Shown: positions 43,897 to 55,033 of the stretch, in pieces
How the letters are laid out: each line of letters starts with the position of its first letter
Position numbering within the stretch: the first letter of the stretch is position 1
Assembly (NCBI GenBank): GCA_017626435.1
Contig: JAGAIR010000009.1
Span: forward strand, 27,806 to 91,805
Origin: Lachnospiraceae bacterium
GTDB lineage: Bacteria; Bacillota_A; Clostridia; Lachnospirales; Lachnospiraceae
DNA length: 64,000 bases
Direction of reading: 5' to 3'
Made by a program: the position numbers and the translations under genes
The notes under the pieces: model-generated
Seen by the model: only the letters and a program-made list of their open reading frames with translations
Database searches by the model: none
What the model was told of the DNA's origin: nothing

Positions 43897-44835
43897 ATGA
43901 ACAATCGTAAAGTAGCTATTATTGGATGTGGTTTTGTAGGTTCTGCTACTGCATTTTCTCTGATGCAGAGTGGTTTGTTTTCCGAAATGGTACTGCTGGA
44001 TATGGACCAGAAAAAAGCAGAGGGTGAGGCAATGGACATTATACATGGAATGCCATTCTCTACACCGATGAAGATTTATGCCGGTGATTATGATGACATT
44101 GCAGACAGTGCGATTATCATTGTTACAGCCGGATGTAATCAGAAGCCGGATGAAACCCGTCTGGATCTGGTCAACAAAAATATTGCTATATACCGGCAGA
44201 TTATGGGAGAGATTGCCAAACGAAATGTAGAGGGAATCCTGTTGATCGTGTCAAATCCGGTAGATATCCTGACCTATGCTGCATGGAAATTTTCCGGATT
44301 GCCAAAGAACCGGGTAATTGGCTCCGGTACGGTACTGGATACTGCCCGACTAAAGTGTATGCTGGGTGAAGAGCTGGGTGTGGACGCCCGAAGTGTACAT
44401 GCGTTTATTATTGGAGAACATGGAGACAGTGAGCTTGCAGTATTCAGCAGTGCGAATGTATCCGGTATTGATTTAAAAGATTTTTATGATATGTGCCAGC
44501 CGGATGAGTATCATGAGGACACAGCAAGGATCTATGATCAGGTAAGAGACAGTGCCTATAAAATTATTGAAAGTAAAAAAGCAACCTATTTTGGTGTAGC
44601 TATGGCAGTACGGAGAATCTGCGAGTGTATCATGCGGAATGAACATTCCATACTAACTGTTTCCAGTGTAGTAGATGGGATTTACGGAGCATATGATATG
44701 GCGTTGAGTCTTCCATGTATTATAGGAAATAAGGGACTGGAACAGACCATTCAGATTGATCTGGATGAGGAAGAAGAAAAACGGCTGAAAAATTCCATTC
44801 AGGTGCTGGAAGATGTGTTAGCAGGAAGTATTTAA
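43897..44835 (+). CDS. ldh: L-lactate dehydrogenase
   Basis: 312 residues from ATG 43897 (AAAGGAGG upstream). NAD-binding VAIIGCGFVGSATAF, substrate Arg in DETRLDLV, VSNPVDILTY, and catalytic His in IIGEHGDSE. Reduces pyruvate to L-lactate to regenerate NAD in fermentation. Monocistronic, with its own terminator. Confidence 0.93.
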   Translation: MNNRKVAIIGCGFVGSATAFSLMQSGLFSEMVLLDMDQKKAEGEAMDIIHGMPFSTPMKIYAGDYDDIADSAIIIVTAGCNQKPDETRLDLVNKNIAIYRQIMGEIAKRNVEGILLIVSNPVDILTYAAWKFSGLPKNRVIGSGTVLDTARLKCMLGEELGVDARSVHAFIIGEHGDSELAVFSSANVSGIDLKDFYDMCQPDEYHEDTARIYDQVRDSAYKIIESKKATYFGVAMAVRRICECIMRNEHSILTVSSVVDGIYGAYDMALSLPCIIGNKGLEQTIQIDLDEEEEKRLKNSIQVLEDVLAGSI

Positions 44836-44854
44836 TTACAAGAAGAACAGAATT

Positions 44855-44892
44855 ACCCCTAGATTTCAATCAGAAATATAGGGGTGTTTTTT
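44855..44892 (+). terminator. terminator of ldh
   Basis: 13-bp stem ACCCCTAGATTTC / GAAATATAGGGGT (one mismatch), 5-nt loop, T-run. It also separates ldh from the convergent nadE. Confidence 0.8.
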
Positions 44893-44897
44893 CTGTA

Positions 44898-46838
44898 TTA
44901 GTACATTATTTTCTCCAGATCCTGCATCCACATCTGAACAGAAGCATCGCTTGGCATACGCCAGTCACCGCGCGGAGACAGTGCCACACTTCCTACCTTT
45001 GGTCCGTCTGGCAGACAGGAACGTTTAAACTGCTGTGTAAAGAACCTCCGGTAGAAGGTACGGAGCCATTTGTAAATCGTTTCTTTATCATAAATCCCAT
45101 TAAAAGTATAACAAGCCAGACGATAGATTTTGGAAGGAGTGTAGCCAAAACGCATCATATAGTACAGATAGAAATCATGCAGTTCATATGGTCCAACAAT
45201 ATCCTCTGTTTTCTGTGCGATTTTTCCTTCCTTTGGTGGTAAAAGCTCTGGGCTTACCGGAGTATCCAGAACATCCATCAGTACTCTTTGCAGTTCTTTG
45301 TCCGTAGTAGTTTCTGCATAGTACAGTACCAGATAGCGGACAAGCATTTTGGGGACAGAGCAGTTGACACCGTACATAGACATATGATCTCCGTTATAGG
45401 TAGCCCATCCCAGTGCCAGCTCGGACATGTCACCAGTACCGATGACCATACCGTTACTCTGGTTAGCAATGTTCATTAATATCATAGTGCGTTGTCTTGC
45501 CTGGGAATTTTCATAGGTGACATCGCGTACCTCTTTGTCATGCCCGATATCCCGGAAATGAAGCTCTACAGCCTCATGGATAGGAATCTCCTTTAAAGTA
45601 GCGCCCAGTTGTTTCGTTAGGGTACAGGCATTTTGATAGGTACGGTCTGTTGTTCCAAAGCAAGGCATAGTGACAGCCTGGATGCCAGAACGGTCCAGCC
45701 CCAGCATGTCAAAGGCTTTTGCTGTGACCAGCAGTGCCAGTGTAGAATCCAGACCGCCAGAAATACCAATAACAACATTTTTGCAATTGGTGTGAGCAAG
45801 ACGTTTTTTTAACCCCATAGCCTGAATATTTAAGATTTCATCACAGCGGCGGTCACGGTCATATTTATCGTTTGGAACGAAAGGAGTCCGTTCGTAATGG
45901 CGAGTCAGTTTTGTTTCACCAGTCGATTCAAAAGAGAAATATTCTACATCATAGCCTGCTTCTTCCGGAGATGAAGTTTCAAAGGTCGTCATACGGCGGC
46001 GTTCACTGATCAGTCTGCCCAGATCCAGTTCGGATACGATCATGCCGTTTTCAAATCGTTTTGATTCGGTAAGAATACTTCCATTTTCTGTAATAAGATT
46101 ATGTCCAGAGAAGACTAAATCTGTGGAAGATTCTCCTTCTCCGGCATCGGCATAAATATAACCGCAGATCAGACGTGCAGACTGGTTGCGTACCAATTCC
46201 CGGCGGTACATATCTTTGCCTGTGGTTTCGTCACTGGCAGAGATATTAGCGATTACTGTAGCAGATGCCATTGCATGATAGCAGGAAGGAGGAACAGGCA
46301 TCCATAAATCTTCACAAATATCAAGACCCAGTACGAAACCAGTCATGTTTTCTGCGGAAAACAGCAGTTTTGCACCAAAGGAAATTCCCTCTCCGGCCTC
46401 TCCCAGTGCTGGAATATCTATGATGTCATTTTCTTTTGGGGCAGGAGTAAAATATCGTGCCTCATAAAATTCTGAATAATTGGGAATATGCTGCTTGGGA
46501 ACCAGTCCCAGAAGTTGGCCCTCATGCAAAATCGCAGCTACATTATAGAGGCGGTTGTGATGAAGGAAGGGAAGTCCTATTACTGTCAGTAAATCCAGAC
46601 CTTCGGAAGCTTTCAGTATCTGTTTTAGACCGGATAAACAGCCTTGTAAAAGGATGTCCTGCAAAAAAAGGTCATTGCAGGTATAACCGGAAAGTACAAG
46701 CTCTGGGAAAACGACCAGCTTTGCACCGGCAGAGTGAGCATGCTCCATATTTTTTATTATCTGATTTGTATTGTAATCTGTATTACCTACCTGAATATCT
46801 GGTGTAATAGCAGCAACCTTTAAAAATCCGTCATTCAT
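44898..46838 (-). CDS. nadE: glutamine-dependent NAD+ synthetase
   Basis: 646 residues from the ATG complement at 46838 (GGAATGGAG upstream). N-terminal nitrilase-type glutaminase with Glu ([13 protein letters not shown]), Lys (VPKQHIPNY) and Cys (GLDICEDLW), then an ATP-dependent synthetase with P-loop [15 protein letters not shown]. Converts deamido-NAD to NAD with glutamine as nitrogen donor. Confidence 0.95.
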   Translation of the reverse strand: MNDGFLKVAAITPDIQVGNTDYNTNQIIKNMEHAHSAGAKLVVFPELVLSGYTCNDLFLQDILLQGCLSGLKQILKASEGLDLLTVIGLPFLHHNRLYNVAAILHEGQLLGLVPKQHIPNYSEFYEARYFTPAPKENDIIDIPALGEAGEGISFGAKLLFSAENMTGFVLGLDICEDLWMPVPPSCYHAMASATVIANISASDETTGKDMYRRELVRNQSARLICGYIYADAGEGESSTDLVFSGHNLITENGSILTESKRFENGMIVSELDLGRLISERRRMTTFETSSPEEAGYDVEYFSFESTGETKLTRHYERTPFVPNDKYDRDRRCDEILNIQAMGLKKRLAHTNCKNVVIGISGGLDSTLALLVTAKAFDMLGLDRSGIQAVTMPCFGTTDRTYQNACTLTKQLGATLKEIPIHEAVELHFRDIGHDKEVRDVTYENSQARQRTMILMNIANQSNGMVIGTGDMSELALGWATYNGDHMSMYGVNCSVPKMLVRYLVLYYAETTTDKELQRVLMDVLDTPVSPELLPPKEGKIAQKTEDIVGPYELHDFYLYYMMRFGYTPSKIYRLACYTFNGIYDKETIYKWLRTFYRRFFTQQFKRSCLPDGPKVGSVALSPRGDWRMPSDASVQMWMQDLEKIMY

Positions 46839-47073
46839 AAATACTCCATTCCTGCGCAAAACCTGACGCATAACTATTTTCTTATTATTGTGTATCTTAA
46901 TGGGACCACTTATTCCTATCCTATTCTTTTTCCAGGATTCCGTCAATGAAAAACTTAGAAAGCTGTGGAAAGTTGATTTCATTTTCAATATACCTCATAA
47001 TAAAATAGATGTTACATTTGTACCATTTGATTAAAAAATGATAGAAATAGAATTATATAAAGGGGAAAAAGAT

Positions 47074-47778
47074 ATGAGGATATTGGTGGTTGAAGATGAG
47101 AGGCAGTTGCGGCAGGGACTTAAGGAGCTGCTGGAGGGATGTGGTTATGCGGTAGATACGGCGGAATCCTGCAAGGACGCATTTCGTTTTTTGGAGAATG
47201 TTGGGCAAAAAGAACGAAATCAATATGATGCGTTCTTTCTTGATGTACTGCTTCCGGATGGGGATGGGTTTTCTATTTGTGAGCGGATACGGAAAATCTC
47301 TGCCGCACCGATTTTATTTCTGACTGCGATGGATCAGGAAGACTATGTTATTAAGGGGCTGGAAATGGGTGCAGATGATTATATTATGAAGCCTTTCCGC
47401 AGCCGGGAATTGATTTCCCGATTGCAGGCAAATCTTCGGAGAATCCATCAGGAGCAGCCAGGAACACTTCTTTGCAGTGGAGATCTGACACTGGATATAA
47501 AAAAAGAACATGTGTTAAAAGCGGGAAAACCATTAAAGCTTAGAAGGATAGAATATGAGCTTCTAAAGATGTTTATGCAAAATGAGGGGATTCTTCTGCG
47601 GAGAGAACGGTTGTTGGAAAGGATGTGGGACAGTGCTGGTGAATTTGTGGAGGATAACACACTGTCTGTTCAGGTAAGCCGTTTGCGGGAACGGATTGGA
47701 AGCTGGCAGGGGGAATCTTATATTGAAACAGCAAGAGGGTTGGGATACCGTTGGAGAGTAAATGTGGAGAAGCAATAA
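47074..47778 (+). CDS. OmpR-family response regulator
   Basis: 234 residues from ATG 47074 (AAAGGGGAAAAAGAT upstream). Receiver with phospho-Asp in FFLDVLLPDGDG and Lys in YIMKPFRSREL; winged helix (RRIEYELLKMFMQNEG, NTLSVQVSRLRERIG, YIETARGLGYRW). First gene of a four-gene group with a kinase and an FtsX-type ABC transporter. Confidence 0.9.
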   Translation: MRILVVEDERQLRQGLKELLEGCGYAVDTAESCKDAFRFLENVGQKERNQYDAFFLDVLLPDGDGFSICERIRKISAAPILFLTAMDQEDYVIKGLEMGADDYIMKPFRSRELISRLQANLRRIHQEQPGTLLCSGDLTLDIKKEHVLKAGKPLKLRRIEYELLKMFMQNEGILLRRERLLERMWDSAGEFVEDNTLSVQVSRLRERIGSWQGESYIETARGLGYRWRVNVEKQ

Positions 47779-47802
47779 AAACGGAGCAGAAAAGAGGAGT
47801 AT

Positions 47803-49056
47803 ATGAAAAGACAAAGAGAAGAGTGGATATATGGTGCAATTGCTGTAACATTGGGGTTGATGCTGCTTATGGGAGGAGTTTTTGGGTACATGGTGGCACA
47901 GCAGTCAATCTGTCAATATAAGGCGGTAGTCGGAAATGTGTACCGGCAGGACAAGAAGGAAGCGGAACTGATACTGGAACAATTATTCCAGACCAGTTTG
48001 TCGGGGGAGAATATACAGGCGGGAGAGTTGGCAGCGGAAAAACTGGGTTATGGAAGGGATGGTTATTCTAATTTATATTGGAGTCTGACAGAGAGCTGGC
48101 AGTATATTTTATATGCAGCCATTTTGGCAGGACTCTTGTTCTGTATCGTTTTTTTATTGTTTCGTTTTAAAAAGATAGAAGGAAACTACTTGACGGACCT
48201 TTGTGGTCGAATCGAGGAGGCTCAGGAACAGCTGCTTCCACTGAGAAGGAGCAATGAGGGAAGTACCGTCAGAATGGTACTGGAAAAAAAGATCGCTGAT
48301 CTGATATTGACACTGGAACAACAGAAAAATTTTTTTGAAGTAAGGCAGGAGGAGATGAGACAGTTTATAGAAAATGTGGCGCATCAGTTAAAAACCCCTC
48401 TTTCGTGTGTCATATTGAACCTGGATCTGATAGAAAATAAAAGGAAACAGGAGGAAAAAGGAATAGAGACAGAAGGCTCCGGCCGTTCTGTTTTTTGTCT
48501 GCTGGAAGAAAGTATGCAGCAGGCGGAAAAAATGCAGAGACTTCTCAGACAGCTTTTGCATATTGCCAGATTAGAGGCGGGAAAAGTACATTTTCAAAAA
48601 GAAAATATTGGATTCTATGGCTTATTGAAGGAATTATGTTCCTTACATCCGGAAGGAAGATACCAACTGATCGGAATCAGTCCAGAGGAGGAAGTGAATA
48701 TCCGGGGGGATAGAGAATGGCTTTTGGAGGCATTGGAAAATATTCTGGTCAATGCGATCCGGCATAGAGGACAGGAACAGGAAGAGATCCGGTTACAGGT
48801 AACGGTGCTGGCAGAGAGTATTAAGCTTCGCGTGATTGATCAGGGAACTGGAATGAAACAGGAACAGCTGGAGCATCTTTTTGACAGATTTTATACCATA
48901 CAAACGGCAGGTAATGACAGTACGGGGATTGGATTGAATCTTGCAAAGCTGGTAATAGAAGGGAATTATGGAAGTATCAGTGCACAAAGCAGTATAGGAA
49001 ATGGGACTACGGTGGAAATCCGGCTGCCTCTCTGGAGAATGAAAGAAAAAGTATAA
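47803..49056 (+). CDS. sensor histidine kinase
   Basis: 417 residues, start after AAAGAGGAGTAT. Two membrane helices (about 11-31 and 103-124) enclose an extracellular loop of about 70 residues. HisKA with VAHQLKTPLSCVI, N box ALENILVNAIRH, and GIGLNLAKLV. Partner of the regulator 25 bp upstream. Confidence 0.9.
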   Translation: MKRQREEWIYGAIAVTLGLMLLMGGVFGYMVAQQSICQYKAVVGNVYRQDKKEAELILEQLFQTSLSGENIQAGELAAEKLGYGRDGYSNLYWSLTESWQYILYAAILAGLLFCIVFLLFRFKKIEGNYLTDLCGRIEEAQEQLLPLRRSNEGSTVRMVLEKKIADLILTLEQQKNFFEVRQEEMRQFIENVAHQLKTPLSCVILNLDLIENKRKQEEKGIETEGSGRSVFCLLEESMQQAEKMQRLLRQLLHIARLEAGKVHFQKENIGFYGLLKELCSLHPEGRYQLIGISPEEEVNIRGDREWLLEALENILVNAIRHRGQEQEEIRLQVTVLAESIKLRVIDQGTGMKQEQLEHLFDRFYTIQTAGNDSTGIGLNLAKLVIEGNYGSISAQSSIGNGTTVEIRLPLWRMKEKV

Positions 49057-49168
49057 CCATGTAAGATTGTTGTAAGGTTATTGTGTTAATCTACTTCAAG
49101 ATAGTTGGATATACTCTCCGATATTACCTATTGTTCCAACTGTCTGATTATTACAAGGGGGATTTTTC

Positions 49169-52012
49169 ATGGAACCACTACTTCAGATTGTAAAGACCGG
49201 ATTAAAAAGACGAAAAAAAGAAACCAGAATGATGAGGATCATTTCATGGCTGACTGTATTATTTCTGGCAGGTACTTTATTGCTGCAGGATAATATGGAG
49301 GTGTATCAGAGACAGATAAATTATCGAAATTATGGGGAATGGATATTTTGTCAGCCGGATATACAGGAGGGGGAATCAGGTCTGTCTCATCCGTATTTGG
49401 GAAAGAAAGGAGTGATGGTAAAAGGAACCGAGATTTACAATTTGGACAGGGAAGAGACAGGTGCTGCTTTCGGCTGGTTTGATGAGAATCTCTTAAAAAT
49501 GGGGCATATTGGTCTGTACAAAGGTCGGATGCCCCGACAAAAAAATGAGATTGTAATGGAATACAGTCTGCTTGCGAAAATGAAATGTAATTATACACTC
49601 GGTTCAAAAATTTCATTTTATTATAGGGAAACGGAGATGAGTTTTGAAGAGCTTCTGGATGAGAACGCGACTTCCCAGAAACCGTTGAGGAAAGCTACCT
49701 TTGTTTTGACAGGTATCCTGAAAAATTACACGGGGCGCTGGGAAGGTGGCTCTATGTATCCAAATGCTCTGGTGAGCAGGTCAGGTTTTGAAAGTATGGG
49801 TGTTACTTCCAGCCGTTCTGTTTTCTATTCGCTAAAAGAACAATATCAAGATATCAGTACGGAAGGACTATTTGAAAAATTTCAAAGTGATCTGCAAAGA
49901 AAAAACAATAGACAGGGAGTAGAAAATTGGAATGCTCTTTTGTATAATGGGGAGAAATTTCAGGATAATTTCTGGGGCGATGCAAGATTATATCACAGTA
50001 TAGAGTTGATATTGCTGGGAATTGGTGCTGCATTGTTGTCGTATCTGATGAGCATTTTTATGGATAACAGAAGAACATCGTACTTTCGGTTACGGGAGAT
50101 GGGTGCTACAGCGAAACAGATCCGTGTGATCGCACTATATGAATGTTTTCGGAGTGTTGTTCTTTTTACTACACTTGGAGTGGTTTGCGGTTACCTTTTA
50201 ACAGGAGGAATCAACCTGTTTTTTACGAAAACTTTAAACATAAAATATTTTTTTGAATTTCGCTGGGGTACGCTGGGGAAAATATTGCTGGATATGGTGA
50301 TTGCATTGGCGGTATCTATCATAGCAGCACAGATTTATCTGGGAGCAGGAAGGATACAGGAAAATACGATTTTGATAAGGGGAAAGCGGCTGAGGCGTTT
50401 ACAAAAAATGACAAAATCAAGACGATACCGCTTTCAGGGAGTAGAAAAAGATTTCCTTCACAGGCAGAGGAAAATCTACCGGCTGCAGACATGGATGGTA
50501 CGGGGAGTTATCATGGCAGTGACGATGATTGCATTATTTTGTCTGACGAGAATACAGGAAACATACAGTATATACCAGGACGTGAGGGTTGCTGCAGATG
50601 CCTCTGCCTATGCAGTAGAAAAAGACTGGAAAATGATGGAATATGACAAAGATGATTGGGGAGAAGCTGAATGGGGAATATCAGAGGCTATTTGTGAAGA
50701 GTTGAGGAATATTCAGGGAATCCAGCATTTGGTATTTCAAAATTATGATATGTCACATGTGTTTGACTGGAAAGGAAAGGAACATTCGGAGTTTTTAAAA
50801 AAAGTTGCAGCAGATGTTAATCGGGAATATTCAGAAAAACCTGCAGTAGATGTTAGTCAGGAAAATACAATGATGGAAATGGATGATTATATCAAAGATA
50901 CAAACGACAAATTTCAATTTCTATCCGAGATGGAATTTATATTGTATGGAAGTCAGTTTTATGAAAAGGCAGAGGATCTGTTGGAGGTGTTGGAGGGGGA
51001 TGTCCCAAGCGAACATCTGGATAAAGAACGGCTGGAGCAGGGTAAGGATGTAGTTGTGGGAATTAATATTGATGCTGTGTGCCATACTTCTGAATTTTAT
51101 CTGTCTATGGAAGAGGAAGAGGCGTCCAGCAAAAGAAAAGAGGAAAGAGAGAAGAAAAACAGCTGGAAGGAGAATACGCTTCATTCAGGAGATACCATTC
51201 AGATTAAAACAAATTCAGGAATGGTGGAGGCAACGGTAGCAGCTATTGTTTATATAACAGAAGAAACAGAGAAAACGGAGGCAACAATGGATTATCATGT
51301 AGAGGAAAATCCTCCTTGTCTCTATAACCTGTTTGGGTGCCAGGAATTGGGAAAACGGGTGGCAGATGCCGATGGCAGGGAATATAGACCAAATGCAGTT
51401 AAAATCTATCAGAATCCTATGTCGGATTATGCGGGGGTACAGGAACAGTTAGCCGGATTGTTTAATGAAAGTGGTATTGATTATACCTCAGATACATTTG
51501 TTTATGAGAGCTGGCAGGATATGCTGCAGACGGTTTGTCTGTACAGTACATTTGGTATTGTGGTGGTAGCTTTGTTTTTAATGATAGCAGCCTGTATTAT
51601 TCAGGAGAGAATGGCGAGACGGTACCAGGAGGAGAATTTACTGAGACGGTTAGGAATGGAACAAAAAGGAGTGAACCGGATGCATTTTCGGGAAGGAGTG
51701 CAGGAGTGTATCTGGGTATGGATCTGCGTACCATTTTATCTGTTTTTATCATTGTTGTATAAAGGGAATCGGCTTGGATTGGATATGATGTATGACGATA
51801 ATTTTTACAATGGAATCATATACAGTTACCGGCTTAAAAAAAATGTAGAAATAACATCCCAATGGCAGGCGGCATGGGAGCGGCTTCCTTGCTGGACAAG
51901 TCCATGGCTGTGTATTTTGTGTCTGTTGATACTTTCCATAAGCATTTTATTGCTGTATTTACATTCCTATCATGATAAGGTACGGGTTGACAGAATGCAG
52001 GAAGTTGAATAG
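49169..52012 (+). CDS. FtsX-like ABC transporter permease
   Basis: 947 residues, start after CAAGGGGGATTTTTC. One N-terminal helix (residues 27-45), a large extracytoplasmic domain, three helices around residues 275-400, a further helix near 440, a second large Glu-rich extracytoplasmic region with a Lys/Glu-rich patch (EEEEASSKRKEEREKKN), and C-terminal helices. This double-FtsX layout is that of peptide-antibiotic or lipoprotein-type exporters. It works with the ATPase encoded 17 bp downstream; the adjacent two-component system suggests induction by an envelope-active compound. Confidence 0.82.
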   Translation: MEPLLQIVKTGLKRRKKETRMMRIISWLTVLFLAGTLLLQDNMEVYQRQINYRNYGEWIFCQPDIQEGESGLSHPYLGKKGVMVKGTEIYNLDREETGAAFGWFDENLLKMGHIGLYKGRMPRQKNEIVMEYSLLAKMKCNYTLGSKISFYYRETEMSFEELLDENATSQKPLRKATFVLTGILKNYTGRWEGGSMYPNALVSRSGFESMGVTSSRSVFYSLKEQYQDISTEGLFEKFQSDLQRKNNRQGVENWNALLYNGEKFQDNFWGDARLYHSIELILLGIGAALLSYLMSIFMDNRRTSYFRLREMGATAKQIRVIALYECFRSVVLFTTLGVVCGYLLTGGINLFFTKTLNIKYFFEFRWGTLGKILLDMVIALAVSIIAAQIYLGAGRIQENTILIRGKRLRRLQKMTKSRRYRFQGVEKDFLHRQRKIYRLQTWMVRGVIMAVTMIALFCLTRIQETYSIYQDVRVAADASAYAVEKDWKMMEYDKDDWGEAEWGISEAICEELRNIQGIQHLVFQNYDMSHVFDWKGKEHSEFLKKVAADVNREYSEKPAVDVSQENTMMEMDDYIKDTNDKFQFLSEMEFILYGSQFYEKAEDLLEVLEGDVPSEHLDKERLEQGKDVVVGINIDAVCHTSEFYLSMEEEEASSKRKEEREKKNSWKENTLHSGDTIQIKTNSGMVEATVAAIVYITEETEKTEATMDYHVEENPPCLYNLFGCQELGKRVADADGREYRPNAVKIYQNPMSDYAGVQEQLAGLFNESGIDYTSDTFVYESWQDMLQTVCLYSTFGIVVVALFLMIAACIIQERMARRYQEENLLRRLGMEQKGVNRMHFREGVQECIWVWICVPFYLFLSLLYKGNRLGLDMMYDDNFYNGIIYSYRLKKNVEITSQWQAAWERLPCWTSPWLCILCLLILSISILLLYLHSYHDKVRVDRMQEVE

Positions 52013-52029
52013 AAAGAGGGGAAATAAAA

Positions 52030-52698
52030 GTGGGATATATACTGGAAGCGAAAGAAATCAGCCGAACTTATGGAACGACTGTAGAGGTGACGGCATTGCG
52101 TTCCTGCAGCATAGGATTTGAGAAGGGAGAATTTGTAGCTGTTATTGGGAAAAGCGGCTCAGGAAAATCAACGCTTTTGCGGATACTGGGAACATTGGAT
52201 CTGCCGGATACAGGAGAGCTGTATATCGAGGGAGAGCGTGTGAATGATTGGAATGATAATAGGTTAGCAGCATTTCGCCGGAGAAAAATTGGCTTTATCT
52301 ATCAGGATTATAATCTGTTTCCGGAATATACAGCTTATGAAAATATTGTAATGCCAATTCATCTGGATGGAAGGCAGGAAGAGAGGGAACGGGTAATGGA
52401 GTTGATGGAACGTCTCGGAATAGCAGATTGCAGAGATAAGTTTCCGGTGGAGCTTTCAGGAGGGCAGCAGCAGAGAGTCTCTATTGCAAGAGCTTTGGTA
52501 GCAGAGCCAGCCGTAGTACTGGCAGATGAGCCGACGGGAAACCTGGATGCCGAAAATGCTGGAGAAGTGGGAGAACTTCTCCGGCTTGCCTCTGAAATGT
52601 ACCAGCAGACTGTTATCATGGTAACTCATGACCGGCAGATGGCAGAATATGCGGATAGGATTCTTACCATTAAAGATGGAGTGATAAGTGAAATGTAG
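52030..52698 (+). CDS. ABC transporter ATPase (MacB/LolD type)
   Basis: 222 residues with a GTG start (AGAGGGGAAATAAAA upstream). Walker A GKSGSGKST, Q-loop YQDYNLFPEYTAYENI, signature LSGGQQQR, Walker B VVLADEPTGNLD, switch VTHD. Drives the upstream FtsX-type permease. Confidence 0.93.
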   Translation: MGYILEAKEISRTYGTTVEVTALRSCSIGFEKGEFVAVIGKSGSGKSTLLRILGTLDLPDTGELYIEGERVNDWNDNRLAAFRRRKIGFIYQDYNLFPEYTAYENIVMPIHLDGRQEERERVMELMERLGIADCRDKFPVELSGGQQQRVSIARALVAEPAVVLADEPTGNLDAENAGEVGELLRLASEMYQQTVIMVTHDRQMAEYADRILTIKDGVISEM

Positions 52699-52766
52699 TC
52701 CATTATACCCTTGCCATTTTCAAGGATATTTTCTATAATAATAGGGCTTGAAAAGGGGAAAATAGT

Positions 52767-54965
52767 ATGGATATATGTTATCGTTTATTTTATACGGTGT
52801 TTTCTATGAGCTATATGGTCGTAGTCCTGACACCTGTGGTGCTTTTACTTCGGATGGCATTTCGGAAACTGCCAAGGAACTTTACCATGGCACTCTGGAT
52901 GATTTTTTATTTACGGGCAGTCTGTCCGATAGGACTGACTAGCCCTATTTGTCTTTTTGGAAGATGGAACCGGCAGTTTCATCTTCTGATAAATTCGATT
53001 GGACTGCGTACTGTGTCTGGTCAGGGCTTGATGACCAGTTGGATTCAAACATATCAGGGAGATGTGGAAGCTACCGTTCCATATATGGTTTGTACCATTT
53101 TTTGGATTGCTGGAATGGCAGGGATTATTCTGTTTGTTTTATGGAAACGTAAGGGGTTGAAGGGAGAATTAAAAGATGCCCGGCTTCTTTTTGACAGGGT
53201 CTATCAGTCAGAGAAATTGCAGGTTCCTGTGCGGAGAGGTATATTCCGGACAAAAATTTATCTGCCGGGGAAACTGTCTGCCAGAGAGACAAAGAATATT
53301 CTGCTTCACCAGCAGCTGCACTGTGCGAGAAAAGATGACGGGATAGAACTGGCTTTTTTTCTAATCTCCTGTATACACTGGTGGAATCCATGCATTTGGC
53401 TGGCGTGGTATCTGTCCGGAATTGACAGGGAAGTGGCATGTGATGAAGCGGTGATCCGCCGGATTGGATGGACGCAGAAGGGGCTGTATGCCCAGGATAT
53501 TATGAATATGAAAAAGGATACAGACAGTCCGTCCGTTTCTTTGTTTCTCTTCCGGGAAAAGCATTTGTCGAGACGGGCAGAGCATATGCTCTATATGGAG
53601 CCGGCAGCTGTCTGGAAAAAGGCGCTAAGTTCCTTTTTTCTGACGGTTTGTTTCTTTTTCTGGTTTGCTCTGTCTGCGATTCATACTGCATGGAATGGAG
53701 GAATCTGGGAGCAACTGGATGCACCTGCAGAGGAATCACTTTTTGTTTCCCCGCAAAAACGAGGTGTTACAAATGAAGTGATCGCTCATGTGGAAGCAAC
53801 CACACCCGGAGGAGTTCCGGTGCAGCTGGAACTGATGGTGACACAGGGAACCTGGCAGAATGGTGAGGGATATACAGGACAGTTTATTTTGCGTATGCTG
53901 GATGAACAGAATGAGTTCATCGCATCCTTACCTTTGTCAAAAATATTTACTGGTAAAGGGATACAGCAGTTTGATGATTCGATCTCTTTGTCAGTGGATG
54001 ATTACAATGAGGATGGCACAATGGAATTATCTCTGGGACAGGAGATGGAGGTTGAAGAGTCCCAGCTTTCAGCCACGGCGACAGGTGCATCTGTGGCAGC
54101 TGGAGGAGAAGTCAGAAAATCCACGATTTCAGATGATACAGACAAGAAAACCGTTTATGGGTATTATTTGATCAATATTGAGGAGAATAGACTTTCTGTT
54201 ATCAGTGATACGATTTATCAGTCTGATGTGACTAGATTACAGACTGGATCTATGGTATTTTCATATATACAGGGAACTGGTGGTATTATCACCACACAGT
54301 TGGGGGAGGAGACGGTATATTATATATGGGAAACAGAGGAAAAAATGTATCGCCGTCAAAGTATCACCCAGCAGGAAATAGAGGATAGGATAGAGGCTCA
54401 TTCTGGAAGTGCAGCGGCAGGAGAAAAGAAGAAATACACATTGACGGATACAGAAAGCCAGGTGGTCATAGCGGTGGAAACGGAAACAGACAATACAGGA
54501 AGTCAGTCAATACAGAGGATACGGATAAACCCAAATGGAGACCTGGATGGTTTGAGGACAAAGGAGTATACAGATGTCCATGGATATTTCTGTGATCTTG
54601 CATGGACAACAGACACAGCATCGGACAGCGAAGAAGATGCGGATAGATATGCTGTTTTGACCTTTAATGGAACCAGTGGACGGACTTTTATCATATATGA
54701 TGTAAAACAAAGAAAAGAGTTTTACCGCCAGGAAGACGGAAATAAAATACTTGGTAAAGTGTTTCAAAAATATAATGGGAAAGAGATTACCTTTAAAGAA
54801 GGAGGAATGGTGGTCTATAGCCTGATGGAAATGATGGGTGAGGATATTTTGAAGATCAGCTTTGCAGCGAATGCAGATGGTGGTGTGACAGTGAAAGGAA
54901 GTTATGTGTGCCGGGTATCTACAGGCAAAGTTTCTGATCTTCAGTATACACAGGAGTTGAAATAG
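52767..54965 (+). CDS. BlaR1/M56-like membrane protein with altered zinc motif
   Basis: 732 residues. Four membrane helices in the first ~320 residues, with an M56 peptidase-like loop. The zinc motif HExxH reads HQQLH at residues 181-185, so the catalytic Glu is replaced by Gln, while the downstream DREVACDEAV motif is kept. The C-terminal ~400 residues are a large extracellular beta-rich sensor-like domain unrelated to a penicillin-binding domain as far as I can see. No blaI-type repressor gene is adjacent. It follows the ABC/two-component group by 68 bp. Confidence 0.75.
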   Translation: MDICYRLFYTVFSMSYMVVVLTPVVLLLRMAFRKLPRNFTMALWMIFYLRAVCPIGLTSPICLFGRWNRQFHLLINSIGLRTVSGQGLMTSWIQTYQGDVEATVPYMVCTIFWIAGMAGIILFVLWKRKGLKGELKDARLLFDRVYQSEKLQVPVRRGIFRTKIYLPGKLSARETKNILLHQQLHCARKDDGIELAFFLISCIHWWNPCIWLAWYLSGIDREVACDEAVIRRIGWTQKGLYAQDIMNMKKDTDSPSVSLFLFREKHLSRRAEHMLYMEPAAVWKKALSSFFLTVCFFFWFALSAIHTAWNGGIWEQLDAPAEESLFVSPQKRGVTNEVIAHVEATTPGGVPVQLELMVTQGTWQNGEGYTGQFILRMLDEQNEFIASLPLSKIFTGKGIQQFDDSISLSVDDYNEDGTMELSLGQEMEVEESQLSATATGASVAAGGEVRKSTISDDTDKKTVYGYYLINIEENRLSVISDTIYQSDVTRLQTGSMVFSYIQGTGGIITTQLGEETVYYIWETEEKMYRRQSITQQEIEDRIEAHSGSAAAGEKKKYTLTDTESQVVIAVETETDNTGSQSIQRIRINPNGDLDGLRTKEYTDVHGYFCDLAWTTDTASDSEEDADRYAVLTFNGTSGRTFIIYDVKQRKEFYRQEDGNKILGKVFQKYNGKEITFKEGGMVVYSLMEMMGEDILKISFAANADGGVTVKGSYVCRVSTGKVSDLQYTQELK

Positions 54966-55033
54966 GACAGGGATTGTATAAAGGATGTCTGTATTTTATA
55001 ACGAGGGAAATGCACAAAATAAGGAGGGGATTT

